From the NCBI GenBank assembly GCA_016098155.1, contig JAAAJB010000314.1:1-38314 (forward strand): a stretch of DNA of 38,314 nt, in the 5' to 3' direction. Below, in pieces: positions 11,532-21,121 of the stretch (the first letter of the stretch is position 1; each line of letters opens with the position of its first letter). The notes under the pieces are model-generated. The model ran no database searches, was not told the DNA's origin, and saw only the letters and a program-made list of their open reading frames with translations. The DNA is from Actinomortierella ambigua (lineage: Eukaryota; Mortierellomycota; Mortierellomycetes; Mortierellales; Mortierellaceae). The position numbers and the translations under genes were made by a program.

Positions 11532-12477
11532 CTAATACAGCTTCTTCTCAAAGACTTGGACGATCTCTGGCTGCAACCCTTGGAAGGGATATGTACGTCC
11601 GCCGTTGCCACAGAATTCATAGTCCTCGTAGCGGAGTTGGGTCACTCGGTCAAAGTGCAGTCGGTTGGCAAAGAGATGCTGAGTAGCAAATGCCGTTGCA
11701 ATGACCATGACTCCGTCGCACTGCAGCTCTTTTGCTTTCTCCATCGAGGCTTGCAACAATTCTTTTGCGAGTCCCATGCCTTCGTATTCGTCATTCACTA
11801 GTGGGGTGTATGAGAGAGTTGAAGAAAAATGACCGCATACGCATGCAGATTTTTTTTTTTTTGTTTCTTTGAGTAACACAATACAGGAACACAGGAGGGC
11901 AGCATAGCATGTGTTCTTTTTTGTCCTTCTGTTTTGTTTCTCGTGACACTTACCACCAAGGGCCATGAACTTTAGGATCTTCGCATTGGGGTTCTTCTTG
12001 AAGATGGCCGACTCTTTGTACCATGTCAACATCAGATGATCCAGGATCGCTGGGACAGGATGATCGGTTGGCGGTGTTGCGGCGATCTCCTCCATCTCGG
12101 CCCTGTACAACAGCTTGCTTGCACGGAAAGCAATAATATCGGCCCCTTTGGGACGACGAGTGTCCACAACGACAAACGAGACCTTGTCCGGGATCGCTGT
12201 TGATGCAATGTAATCGCCTTCTGTTTTGGTGACGCCCATCCAGCCTCCCAATGGCTCCCGAAGAAACGCTTTGACGAATTGCGCAGACACTTGATCCTAT
12301 TTCGACCGTCAAGAGGGGGGGGGGGAGAAAGAGTCTTAGTGAGTTTGACGACAAACTGGGTTGGATTTCTCGATAACAGATCTACAGTACCAAATCGGCA
12401 GCGACCATGGGGCGAATAAGCAGCTCCTTGGGTCGCTCTCTTTCAGCTGGTCTGGATGTTGTTGTTGCCACTGTCAT
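11532..12477 (-). CDS. GNAT N-acetyltransferase, arylalkylamine NAT-like (copy 1)
   Basis: Predicted to transfer acetyl from acetyl-CoA to an amine; the substrate is not determined. Minus-strand exons are 12477-12391, 12296-11954 and 11797-11532, joining to 231 aa. The start at 12477 gives an N-terminus matching copy 2 (PKELLIRPMVAADL vs PEELSFRTMVDADF); an upstream in-frame ATG adds only low-complexity sequence. The acetyl-CoA loop is in EYEGMGLAKELL, followed by VIATAFATQHLFANRL and a C-terminal LRYEDYEF...FQGLQPE. It is a close paralogue of the divergent gene starting at 13395: the last intron is at the identical codon, the first is placed differently. Intron 2 (11798-11953) contains in-frame stops, so it must be removed. 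GNAT membership is confident; the AANAT-like subgroup is inferred from EYEGMGLA. Confidence 0.88.
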
Positions 12478-13394
12478 GTGGTACAGATCGTGAGAGCCGG
12501 AGGAAAAGTGTGAGGGTGAGTGGTGAAGATGAGGTTTCAATAGAGCGTGGGAGAGGTAGTTGCTGTTGAGAGGGAGAGGGGGAGAGAGGAAAAAGGAAAG
12601 GAAAGGAAAAAGAAAGAAAGAGGGGGAAGACAATGGTAAACGTTATAATAAAGGAGATGCTCTCGCCCTCTCTCTGTACGTGCGTAGTCGCAAGGTGAAC
12701 CGAACGATCGTTTACGGTTGCATCGCCTCTCCTTCCGTCCCTCTCCAACCTTGTCGGTGCTGAGGCTATATCGGGATAGCCTTCCCCTTCACCGAACTGC
12801 TTAGTGCTATCTTGACCATACGGACTAGAAATGATGTCCACTTTGCTGGTCCACTGCGTTGTCCTACAAAGCAGAATCACCGTGTTTTTCGCGTTTGTAA
12901 CGCGCCAATTGACTATAGACGAAAAGCCCATCGAGGGGAGAAACGTGGCCAGAGTGTGCCTTATCAACAACATTGTACTCAGATTGGCCAATGCACTCCA
13001 CTGTTGGCTGTCCCTCGCGTCGTATCAAGGTTGGAGCATATTTAAAGGAAAGATGTACACGAGCCATGGCAAAAAGGCCTTTCTCACCATGACTCTACAT
13101 GACCCTTCAACACAAAAGCTCGATCTTCGTTCCCGTCGTTTCGTGCAGCACCGATTTTTTATGGGCAGTGTAAGAAAGATGTCATTCGCCCGGTCCCACC
13201 TTGGTCTGAGAAGTTTATATTTTGAGGCGTCACACCAATTTTTGTATTCGCCGATCTTTATTCCTTTCAACACTCTTTTACTCTGATTGAAACCACCGCA
13301 CTACTGCTACTCCTTTTCTCCTTCCTGTCTCCATACTTCTGCTCATTCATACACTCATCCCTTATCGGTCAAGCACAGCTGAAAACTCATAATA
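12478..13394. promoter_or_regulatory. Divergent promoter region between two GNAT paralogues
   Basis: About 0.9 kb separates the two start codons. It holds a GA-rich tract (12550-12640) near copy 1, a TATA-like catatttaaa near 13036 and a pyrimidine-rich leader (13290-13380) before copy 2. A 151-codon open frame (12831-13286, +) lacks recognisable features and overlaps the TATA-like element, so I do not call it. Confidence 0.5.
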
Positions 13395-14375
13395 ATGACA
13401 CCCTCTTCATCATCATCACCATCCGCTACCCCCAAGCAGCGACCCGAGGAGCTGTCTTTTCGTACCATGGTCGATGCAGATTTCAAGCAAGTGTCTTCAT
13501 TGTTTGTCAATGTTTTTCATAGGGAGCCCCTTGGCTTCCACATGGGCGTGAGAGATGTAAGTTGCATATCCGCGCATGAAACAAACTCTGCTCGACAATC
13601 CCCTTGTTACCAAACGTGTGTTTCCTTTTTTTCCTAAACTTGTCTGTGTCCCTCTCTCCTCTCCCTCCCCTCCCCCTTTCTCTCTTTGCCGTAAAGGACG
13701 AAGGCGATGAAATTGCAACAAGCTCTCTCAAAGATCCTGTCTCGATCGTCGTGACAGACTCACGCCGGCCCGAGGGCCGTGAGATTGTTGCCTTCCAGGG
13801 CAACAAGATCATCGATCGCCACTACATGGAAAAGCTGACCAGGAAGCCTCCATCCACCTGTCCCGTTGATGCGATCCTGGACCATATGGTCGTAGCCTGG
13901 AATGCCCAAACAAGCATTTTCAAGAACAATCCCAATGCCAAAGTCATGTACTACTTGGCTGTTGCTGGTAAGCGAGAGAGGAAAGAAAAGAGCTACTTGA
14001 AGATTTAAATTACTTTTTTGGGCTGAAGTAGCCCACTCACTGTACGTATGGACGCTCACTCTTTTTTTTTTATTTCTCATTCTCGTTCTAATAGTGGAGG
14101 AGGAATATGAAGGCATGGGATTGGCCAAGGAGCTACTGGATCGGTCAATGACAATTGCCAAAGAACAGGGATGCGATGCTATTGTGGTCTTGGCCACGGC
14201 GTTTGCAACGCAACACCTGTTTGCGAATCGACTGGGCTTTGATCGGATCGTCCAGCTCCGTTATGAGGACTTTGAGATGTGGACCGACAGCATCGAGGGC
14301 GAGCGCAAGTTCCCGTTCCTCGGCCTGGCCCAGCCAGAGTTTATCGAGGCTTATGAGACGATGGTCAAGGTGTAA
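13395..14375 (+). CDS. GNAT N-acetyltransferase, arylalkylamine NAT-like (copy 2)
   Basis: Paralogue of the minus-strand gene at 11532-12477, with the same predicted role. Exons 13395-13556, 13697-13967 and 14095-14375 join to 237 aa with GTAAGT/GTAAGC donors and AAG/TAG acceptors. After a Ser/Pro N-terminus come PEELSFRTMVDADF, FHREPLGFHMGV, DSRRPEGREIVAF, AILDHMVVAWN, the acetyl-CoA loop EYEGMGLAKELL and VVLATAFATQHLFANRLGF. Intron 2 interrupts the same Gly codon as in copy 1. Intron 1 (after GVRD) has no counterpart in copy 1, whose first intron is upstream (after MVAADL), so introns were gained or lost after duplication. AATAAA hexamers begin 5-6 nt after the stop. Confidence 0.9.
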
Positions 14376-15020
14376 GGAAAATAAAATAAAATAAAAACCT
14401 TCTGCTCATTTGTTACCCCCATCGGACACATTGTGACCCATCGCACCCAAAAATAAAACAGTTTAGTTGCCGCATTTGCCAGCTAGTGTAGGTTTTTGTT
14501 GCAAGTAACCCATGTTGTGACGAGCCGGGGAGGGGGGAGCGGACTGTTTCCACAACCCTGGTTGTGCTCCAAATGAGGAAATGATTTATGGGACAAGGTG
14601 CGGGAACAACGTCCTCCTTTTCACACCAGTTGCTACTTCATTGACGTCCAGATACTCTGTTTCCGACATAGTTGATATTGTTGTTGCTTCTATGACGCCT
14701 GTATTGTTGCGCATATATACCCGAGGATCGAGTATCTATACGTTTTGGACTTTAACGATGTTCCAATTGCCGTTTCTCGATGGGCCTCTCATTTATCCCG
14801 TAGGTTGTTGCGTTCTGCTGGCCTGCGGAGAAACAAAATATCAAGCGACGAAACCGAACCGCAGGTCATCATCCTCCATCTTCCCACGCTCGTTGCGTGG
14901 GGAGGCACTCTGTTACCATGAGCGAAAAACAAGAAAAAGAAAGTAAAGGATGCATCATCATCAATTACATTAGGTATTGGAAAGCTATTTTTTTGTTGTC
15001 TTCGGCTTGTCTTCCTCTGT
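14376..15020. other. Convergent 3' intergenic region
   Basis: Lies between the stops of GNAT copy 2 and PLD1. It holds tandem AATAAA hexamers at 14381-14396 and an AATAAA near 14451, likely 3'-end signals of the plus-strand gene. No gene is seen. Confidence 0.55.
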
Positions 15021-18000
15021 TTAGGTATAAAGGTCATAAGGATGATTACGATCCTTGGGGTAACAAAAATTGTTGGACTCGAGCTCGTCTCGTAAAAAGT
15101 CGAGCGGCCACTCCACAAGGTGGCCTTGGATCATGCTCAGGTCGTTCTCCATCGCATCCCGCACGTCCTTGGTCCTTGCCAACGCACTCGCCGTACGCTT
15201 GACGGCCATGTGGTCCATCGAGGAAACACGCACCGGAATACTGATGGGTGGGGATTGAAGGTGGCCGTTGGCACCGCCACCACCAACACCACCACCAACA
15301 CCACCACCATCACCACCACCACCACCAACGCCACTTCCTTCCTGAGCCGTCGCCTGCAAGTCGCGCTGCTCCGCCAGCTTTTCATCAGTCCTGTCCTTGA
15401 CCGTCACTTCGGCCCGGGTGTTCAACTGGTAGTCGTCCTTCTCCCGACGGCGTCGATGACGGCGATCGGCGCCACCATCCTCTCTTTCCGGATCCTCGTC
15501 AAAGTCCTCCTCGCCACTGCTGTCATCGTGGGCAACGCGGTCATGGGGCAGCTGGAGCATATCAATGGCCTTTTGTTTGAAAGTACGCTCCTCGCGAGCC
15601 ATGCGTGGATCCTCAACATTCGACTGTGCGTTGAAGCGGGTATACTCGGTCCAGGTCCTGACCGTGTTGTCTGGGATGCACTTGAACATTTCGCGGAAGA
15701 TATTGGTGTTGATTTCCGCATGGTGTTGCCAAATGTCCTCAAAGAAAGCCGGGTGAATTGGGTCCACGAAATCAGCCTCTGTGAACCGCCCCGGGTTCCG
15801 ATCCTCCGGCTCTTCGCCTTCCAGCTGGTGTCCATGCACATCGAGGCCAAGGTGCTCCATCATCAAGTTCATACGCAGCGTATGCGCAAACCTCGACACC
15901 TTGTACGGTTCACCGTTTATCGTCGACTGGATGTAGTCTTGGTCTCGAACGATCGCTGCGATCTCAGAGTCACGGTTGCCCAGCATCGATCGCTCGTTGA
16001 TATTGGCTGGTTCAATAGAAGAAAGCAAATTAAAAAAAAAAAAAGACAAGATGGCGTTAGAATTCAACAACACTTGTTGTTCCCCTCAAATTGCATCTCA
16101 AATAAGGGTCGACAGCAGGGGTCTTACCAGAACCGATAATGGCCACACGATCATCAACAATCATCATCTTGGCATGAATGTAGACCTGCTCCGTGATAAA
16201 CTTGTCGCCAAGTTTGGCCCAGTTGCGGAGGCCGTAAAAGCTGATGTACTTGTGCGGTTTGACAATGCCTGCCGATACGAGACGGCCAATAATCGAGTTT
16301 TTGCCGTGGCAGATCGATTCGTAGATACTGAGCATCACCATGCGGACAGAGGTTGCCGCTGGCGTGTTGATACCTCCCTCAAATCCAGGGACCAAGGGAA
16401 GCATCACAATGACTCTAAACTTTTTGTCCTCTTTGTGAGCTCGGATAATACGATCCGTCAGGGCACGTCCTATGCTGTTGTGGATCACCGTTCTGTTCAC
16501 ATTGGTCGACGTAATGAAGAACTGGTTCTCTAATAACAAGAATTGGAGTAGATAAAAAGCACAAGAGAAAGGTTTTCACAGGGATTGTTAGCATAGGTGG
16601 CATCTAAAGTCTCTTTGGTCACACCTTATTGTTCTCAAGTCAAACATGGAGTCAAGGGAATCTGCATTACCGATGTAGATAAAGCGCTCCGCACGCTCGA
16701 TGGCAGCCACGTAAGCGGCCAAGATACTGCTTTCAGGATTCTTCACGCCGATGGACCAGGACGACACCGATCGCAGGATCTGCACCTCGCACGTGCCAGA
16801 CAAGCCCGTCTCCTCGAGCTTGGAAAGATGAATATCAGGCTTGGGCAGCAAGAACGGCACCTTGTGCTGCTTGGGCTTGACACGGCACAAAAAGTTCCAC
16901 CGCTGAATAAAATGGCGCCCAGCGTCTCGTGCAGGCTGGCCCAACAGCTGCAAGCCAACGTCGTGCCAGGGCATGCGCGGGTTCTCGTTCCGGTCCACAG
17001 AGTCGTCATAGGGTCGGCTGAGATCGCAAAAGTCCTTGATGCGTGGGTTCGAATAGTCCTGGCCGGGCCAGACCTCGAAATCGTCCTGGCTTTCCGGGAG
17101 ATCGATCAACGTGTGCTCGGGCGTGTCCCACCGTCCAAAACACATATCCAACCCGCCCATGAAAGCAATGATGTTGTCTACTACCACCAGCTTCTCGTGA
17201 TGCGCCCACCAAGCCGCTTGCAGATTGGGGCCGTGTCGCTGGATCCAGATATTTTCGCCACATCGGGAACGTAAAAGCTTTTTGGCTCGCAGCGAAGCAA
17301 GATGCATTGCAGCGTCAACCTTTTTTTGTTGGAAAAAAAACAAAGAATGGGTATAGGATGAGAAAAAAGATTCAGAGACATTTGCACATACTACTGCAAG
17401 GCGAGGTGAGGTGAGGAGCACTATTGTTTTGACGTGTGTGTATCGGCAACTTACTTCGCTGTACAAGACAATGTAAACCTTGACGCCCTCCTTAGCCTTA
17501 CGCTCCAAAATGTTCATCAAAGACCACTCTGAATTGTCGCCTTCAGGCTTCGCGAAGCGGCGCAACAACATCTCTGGCGACAGCATCCAGTCCAAGATGT
17601 AGATGGACTCGCGCGCCATCGCCATGGCCTTGCTGACATTCCAGAAATAGTCGCGACCATCAACGAGCCACTGAGCGCTCACGCTCTGGCGAACGGGTGC
17701 GAAACTGCCGAACCGCTTGGGCTCCTTCCACAGCGACGGCATTTTGCGGATACTCTCAATAAACTGCCGCCGACGGTGGTCGGTCTTGGCCCGCACATGC
17801 AGTTTCAGCTCCGAGTTGATGATGTCGAACGAATGCGGGGTATGGATGCCTCGTGGGCTCTTTTCCGCCTTGAAGGACGAGTCAAGAAGAATTACATCCT
17901 CAATAGCCGTCTAAAAAGAATCAAACAATGGAGGGGGCAAGAGAAGGAAGAGTAGACCTATTAGACATTGCAATCCTCCCCACAAAAATATACATCAAAG

Positions 18001-19983
18001 GCAGATCATTCCGCTGAAAAAACAAGCCGTGGTAATACTTGCATTGTTATGACTGGAGGCAACAATGATGAACGAGTCTCGCACGACAAAGTACTTTGGG
18101 GTTGTCTTGCGATGCACCTTCTTGACGGCGTTAGCAACAAGTCCCTCGTCCATGAGTCGCTTATGCTTGACGACATTAAGATAGCCCTCTTTGCCCTGGT
18201 ATCCACCGTCGGGGACGTTGGCAAGTGTCAGGGCTGAGAGCTCCAGAAACTTGCAAATACGACCAGCATTGGGCATCACCATGGCATAGCGGATCATATC
18301 CTGCAAGAACTTTTGGAGATCCTTGGCCAGTGTCGGGGCCGATTTGGAGGCAAATTCGCTCGACGGATCAACTTCATTGTCCGTAGTTGCCTCTTGAGAT
18401 GGGTCTTCCACTGGGCTCGGCACATCTTCTTCCGTAAAGGTTGGCATCTTCTTGCCAAGGTGGAACAGGCGCGAGCGAATGACGGGAGGGGGTTTGGGGA
18501 CCTTGGGTGTCTTCAAAAGCAACGATGGCTCTGGAATGGGTGGGTGATAGGCCTCATAGAGATCAGCAAAGTCGTCCAGGCTGCGCTCAACCAGCCAGGT
18601 AGGTAAGAAATCGCCGTATTGGACCTTGATGATCACAAAGCGTTTCTTTTCCTTGGCTTCCTTTTCCTGGATTTCCTTCTGGGTCAAAGGCCGTTCCTTG
18701 TCCTTGGCCTTGGCTTGGGATGCAGCGCCATCCTTGCCGGCTTCGGCGGCTTCAGCGCCATCCATGGATTGTAGGAGGTTGGATCCCAATGGCTTTTTGC
18801 GTTTGGTCATCTTGGCTTCTCTACTGGTGTATGTGTATGGGAGGATGGTGACCTATTGTTGACATGACGGAGGTTATTGTTTGCTTATGTTAATCGCCGT
18901 CCAATTTTCCATTGTACCTCAAGAGTAAAGAGGATGTCCAATACACCAATATAAGGGAGCATCCTGCGCTCTTTTTTTTTTTTTTTTTTTTTTTTTGTGG
19001 TGCCACAGCCTGTATGCAACAATCTGAGCGGATACACAAAATAGCACGCATGGGCGCATGGTCTGTTTTTTTTTCGACAGAGGAAAGAAGCTGAAAGGGA
19101 AGAGCAAACACAAAAGACCTGCTAGCCAACTTGCCTTGACTAAAGCCAGAATAACATTCATGTTCCAAGCATGCTTTGTGCCATCGGTGAGCATGCTACC
19201 CTTGTCGTCGACCATCATCGAGAGCCCCATAAACACGGCTGAAGGAAACATGAGGAGCGGCTCGACCTTGTGCCAAATCTGCAGCTCTTCAGCCTGTGCA
19301 TCGTCCTGGTCGCGGGACAGACCCTTTCCCCGGTCCCGCTTGCGCTTGAAGAGTTTGGAGAACATGGCCTTGACCTGCAGCATCCGCAGGTGGTCCTCCT
19401 CGGACAACCATGTGGTCGCCTGACCTGGAGTTGGCGGCGGTTGCTGGTCGTCTTGCTGCTGCTGCTGCTGCTGCTCAGAGGGCTGGGAGAATGGCTGCAG
19501 CTGCAAACTCTTGCGCGCCGACTTGTTTCTCCTAGACGAGAATGGGTTGATGACAAGCTTCTCAAAAAGGTTAAGGTCCTGGTCGTCGCCTTCATCATTC
19601 TCGTCGCCTGTGGAAGACAAGGTTTGAATTTTGGTAGCCTGTTGTTCCTGCCGGGAAGACGACGAAGGAGAAGAGGGAGACAGGCCCTGGACAGTGGCAC
19701 CGGTATCAGGCTGAGCAGAAGAGGGCGATGTCACTGTGCCCGATGGGGTGCTATCAGGAAGAAAGGTCTTTTTCTTTTGTAGACCCAGGGCGAAGAGAGC
19801 AGCAACGTCCCTGGCCTTTTGCTTCTCTTCTTCCGTCAGCTCCTCGTCTGTCAGGTCAGCGGCGCCAAGGAGACTTTTGGTAGTAGTAGTCCTGGTATGG
19901 GTGTTGCTATTCCTAGGCAGGGTCGACAGATCGGCAGGGTTTCCATTGGCGGTTGATTGCGATTGTGCCGAGGGAGTGGCCAT
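15021..19983 (-). CDS. Phospholipase D with PX and PH domains (PLD1/Spo14 type)
   Basis: Hydrolyses phosphatidylcholine to phosphatidic acid and choline at membranes; Spo14 homologues act in secretion and sporulation. Minus-strand exons 19983-19135, 18852-18043, 17910-17455, 17319-16671, 16529-16128 and 16006-15021 join to 1383 aa. The N-terminus (about 1-200) is disordered with polyQ. A PX-like segment starts near residue 353 (KRFVIIKVQYGDF), and a PH-like segment is near 515-575 (PKYFVVRDSFII). The conserved RFGSFAPVR precedes catalytic motif HKD1, HEKLVVVD (746-753), and HKD2 is HAKMMIVD (1040-1047). GNRDSEIA and a C-terminal region follow, with an Asp/Glu/Arg-rich and a Gly-rich insert. 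Introns 1 and 2 appear to start with GC (GCAAGT); GT alternatives break the frame. The acceptor of intron 3 is A-rich (AACAAAAAAAG). Confidence 0.94.
15259..15345 (-). repeat. Gly-codon microsatellite in PLD1
   Basis: (GGT/GGC)n encodes a Gly-rich stretch with occasional Val, Asp and Ala, C-terminal to the catalytic domain. It is probably a disordered linker. Confidence 0.8.
18043..18047 (-). other. Predicted GC donor of PLD1 intron 2
   Basis: The exon ends AAT and the intron begins GCAAGT at 18042. The next exon, at 17910, is open only in phase 0 and continues the PH domain (SSHNN-TAIEDVILLD). No phase-0 GT donor keeps that alignment. Confidence 0.6.
18972..18996 (+). repeat. Poly-T run of 25 inside PLD1 intron 1
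   Basis: Homopolymer within intron 18853-19134. On the gene strand it is poly-A. Confidence 0.95.
19130..19140 (-). other. Predicted GC donor of PLD1 intron 1
   Basis: AAG|GCAAGT is the textbook GC-AG donor. Joining 19135 to 18852 keeps phase 0 (LALVK-VTILPY). The nearest GT, in GCAA|GTTGGC, leads to an early stop in exon 2. Confidence 0.7.
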
Positions 19984-21121
19984 TTCAAGGTGAATGAGAG
20001 ATGGCCGATGAAGAGGGCGTGAGGGAGGAAGGTCGAGTGGAGTGGAACAGGGATGAGAGGAGGTGCTGACGCGAGAAGCCTGCAGGGAAGGGAGGAGGAG
20101 GAGAAAGGGAGAGAGAGAGTAGAGAGAGAGGTGTGCCTAGGAAGGAAGTTGATGGAGGGAAAAGGAGGTTGAACAATGATGGAAGTGACAATGCAGAGAA
20201 AAAAAAAAAAAAAAAAAAAAAAAGGTTTAAACAAGTCGCCGGGAATAGAAGAGTGCCCGGGGAGGGCGGGGGGAGGGGATAGAGAGCATCAGCAGTGAGA
20301 GAGACCAATGCCCCAACCGTCTGTTGATATCATCAGCCGGTGGGTGACAAGGTGATACAAGCTAATCTGTCTTTCTGGTGCTGTATTGACTGAGCAACAA
20401 CCCCTGGACGATCGACTGCAGTCTCTCTTGTCTCTCTCCTCTCTCTCTGTCTCTGTCTGTCTCTCTCTCTCCCCCTTTCTCATCTCATGAATTTTATTAT
20501 TGTCCTGCCTGTCTGCAGGAGAGGTAGAGAGGCAAGGGGCCTGCCTGCCTATAGGAGAGACAAACAAGGTTCACCAATGTTCAGACTCGCAGAATGGTAG
20601 GATTGAGAGCCGCGAACCAGGCAACTTCTCCACACGGCCAAGGCGAGACTCGGACAAGGACAGGACAGGACAAGACAGGATAGGACAGTCTACATCGTCT
20701 CGCCTGAGTCGCACAGTCCACATTTTGGGCCCTCTTCTCCTTCAATACACCCCTACTCTCACCCCCCCCCCGGGTGAAACTTTTTTTTGTGTGTATGTGT
20801 GTGTGTGTATGTTTCGCTCCATGCCTGGTTCAGAATACTGGCTGAATGTCACGATGATGACGAACCTGCCTGTGTGAACGGGTGTGGATAACCTTGATTC
20901 GCAACAACTTTTTCTTTTTCCTTTCTTTCTTTTCCCTCGATGACACCACCAAACCCTGTCCTCCATCGCTAGCTCTTCTAACCTCCCCACACACGCTTCT
21001 CCCTTCGCCCTAATCACAACACCCTCTCCTCCAACAACAACCCTGTCCTCTCTCTCCACTCCAATTTCTACCATCGACACTCTTTCCCACACAATCCTGT
21101 ATATCATATTCTCCTTCAAAG
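19984..21121. promoter_or_regulatory. Divergent promoter region, PLD1 and repeat-protein gene
   Basis: It holds a GA/AGG-rich strip (20010-20160), a poly-A run of 25 (20199-20223), a CT/CTGT microsatellite (20420-20475), a GGACA(G)-type tandem (20655-20690), a C run followed by a TG repeat (20762-20810), and a pyrimidine-rich leader (20900-21115) just before the start at 21122. No gene is seen. Confidence 0.55.

Noticed and set aside
12831..13286. 151-codon open frame between the GNAT genes
   Set aside because: No recognisable motif or splice partner, and it overlaps the TATA-like promoter zone of GNAT copy 2.
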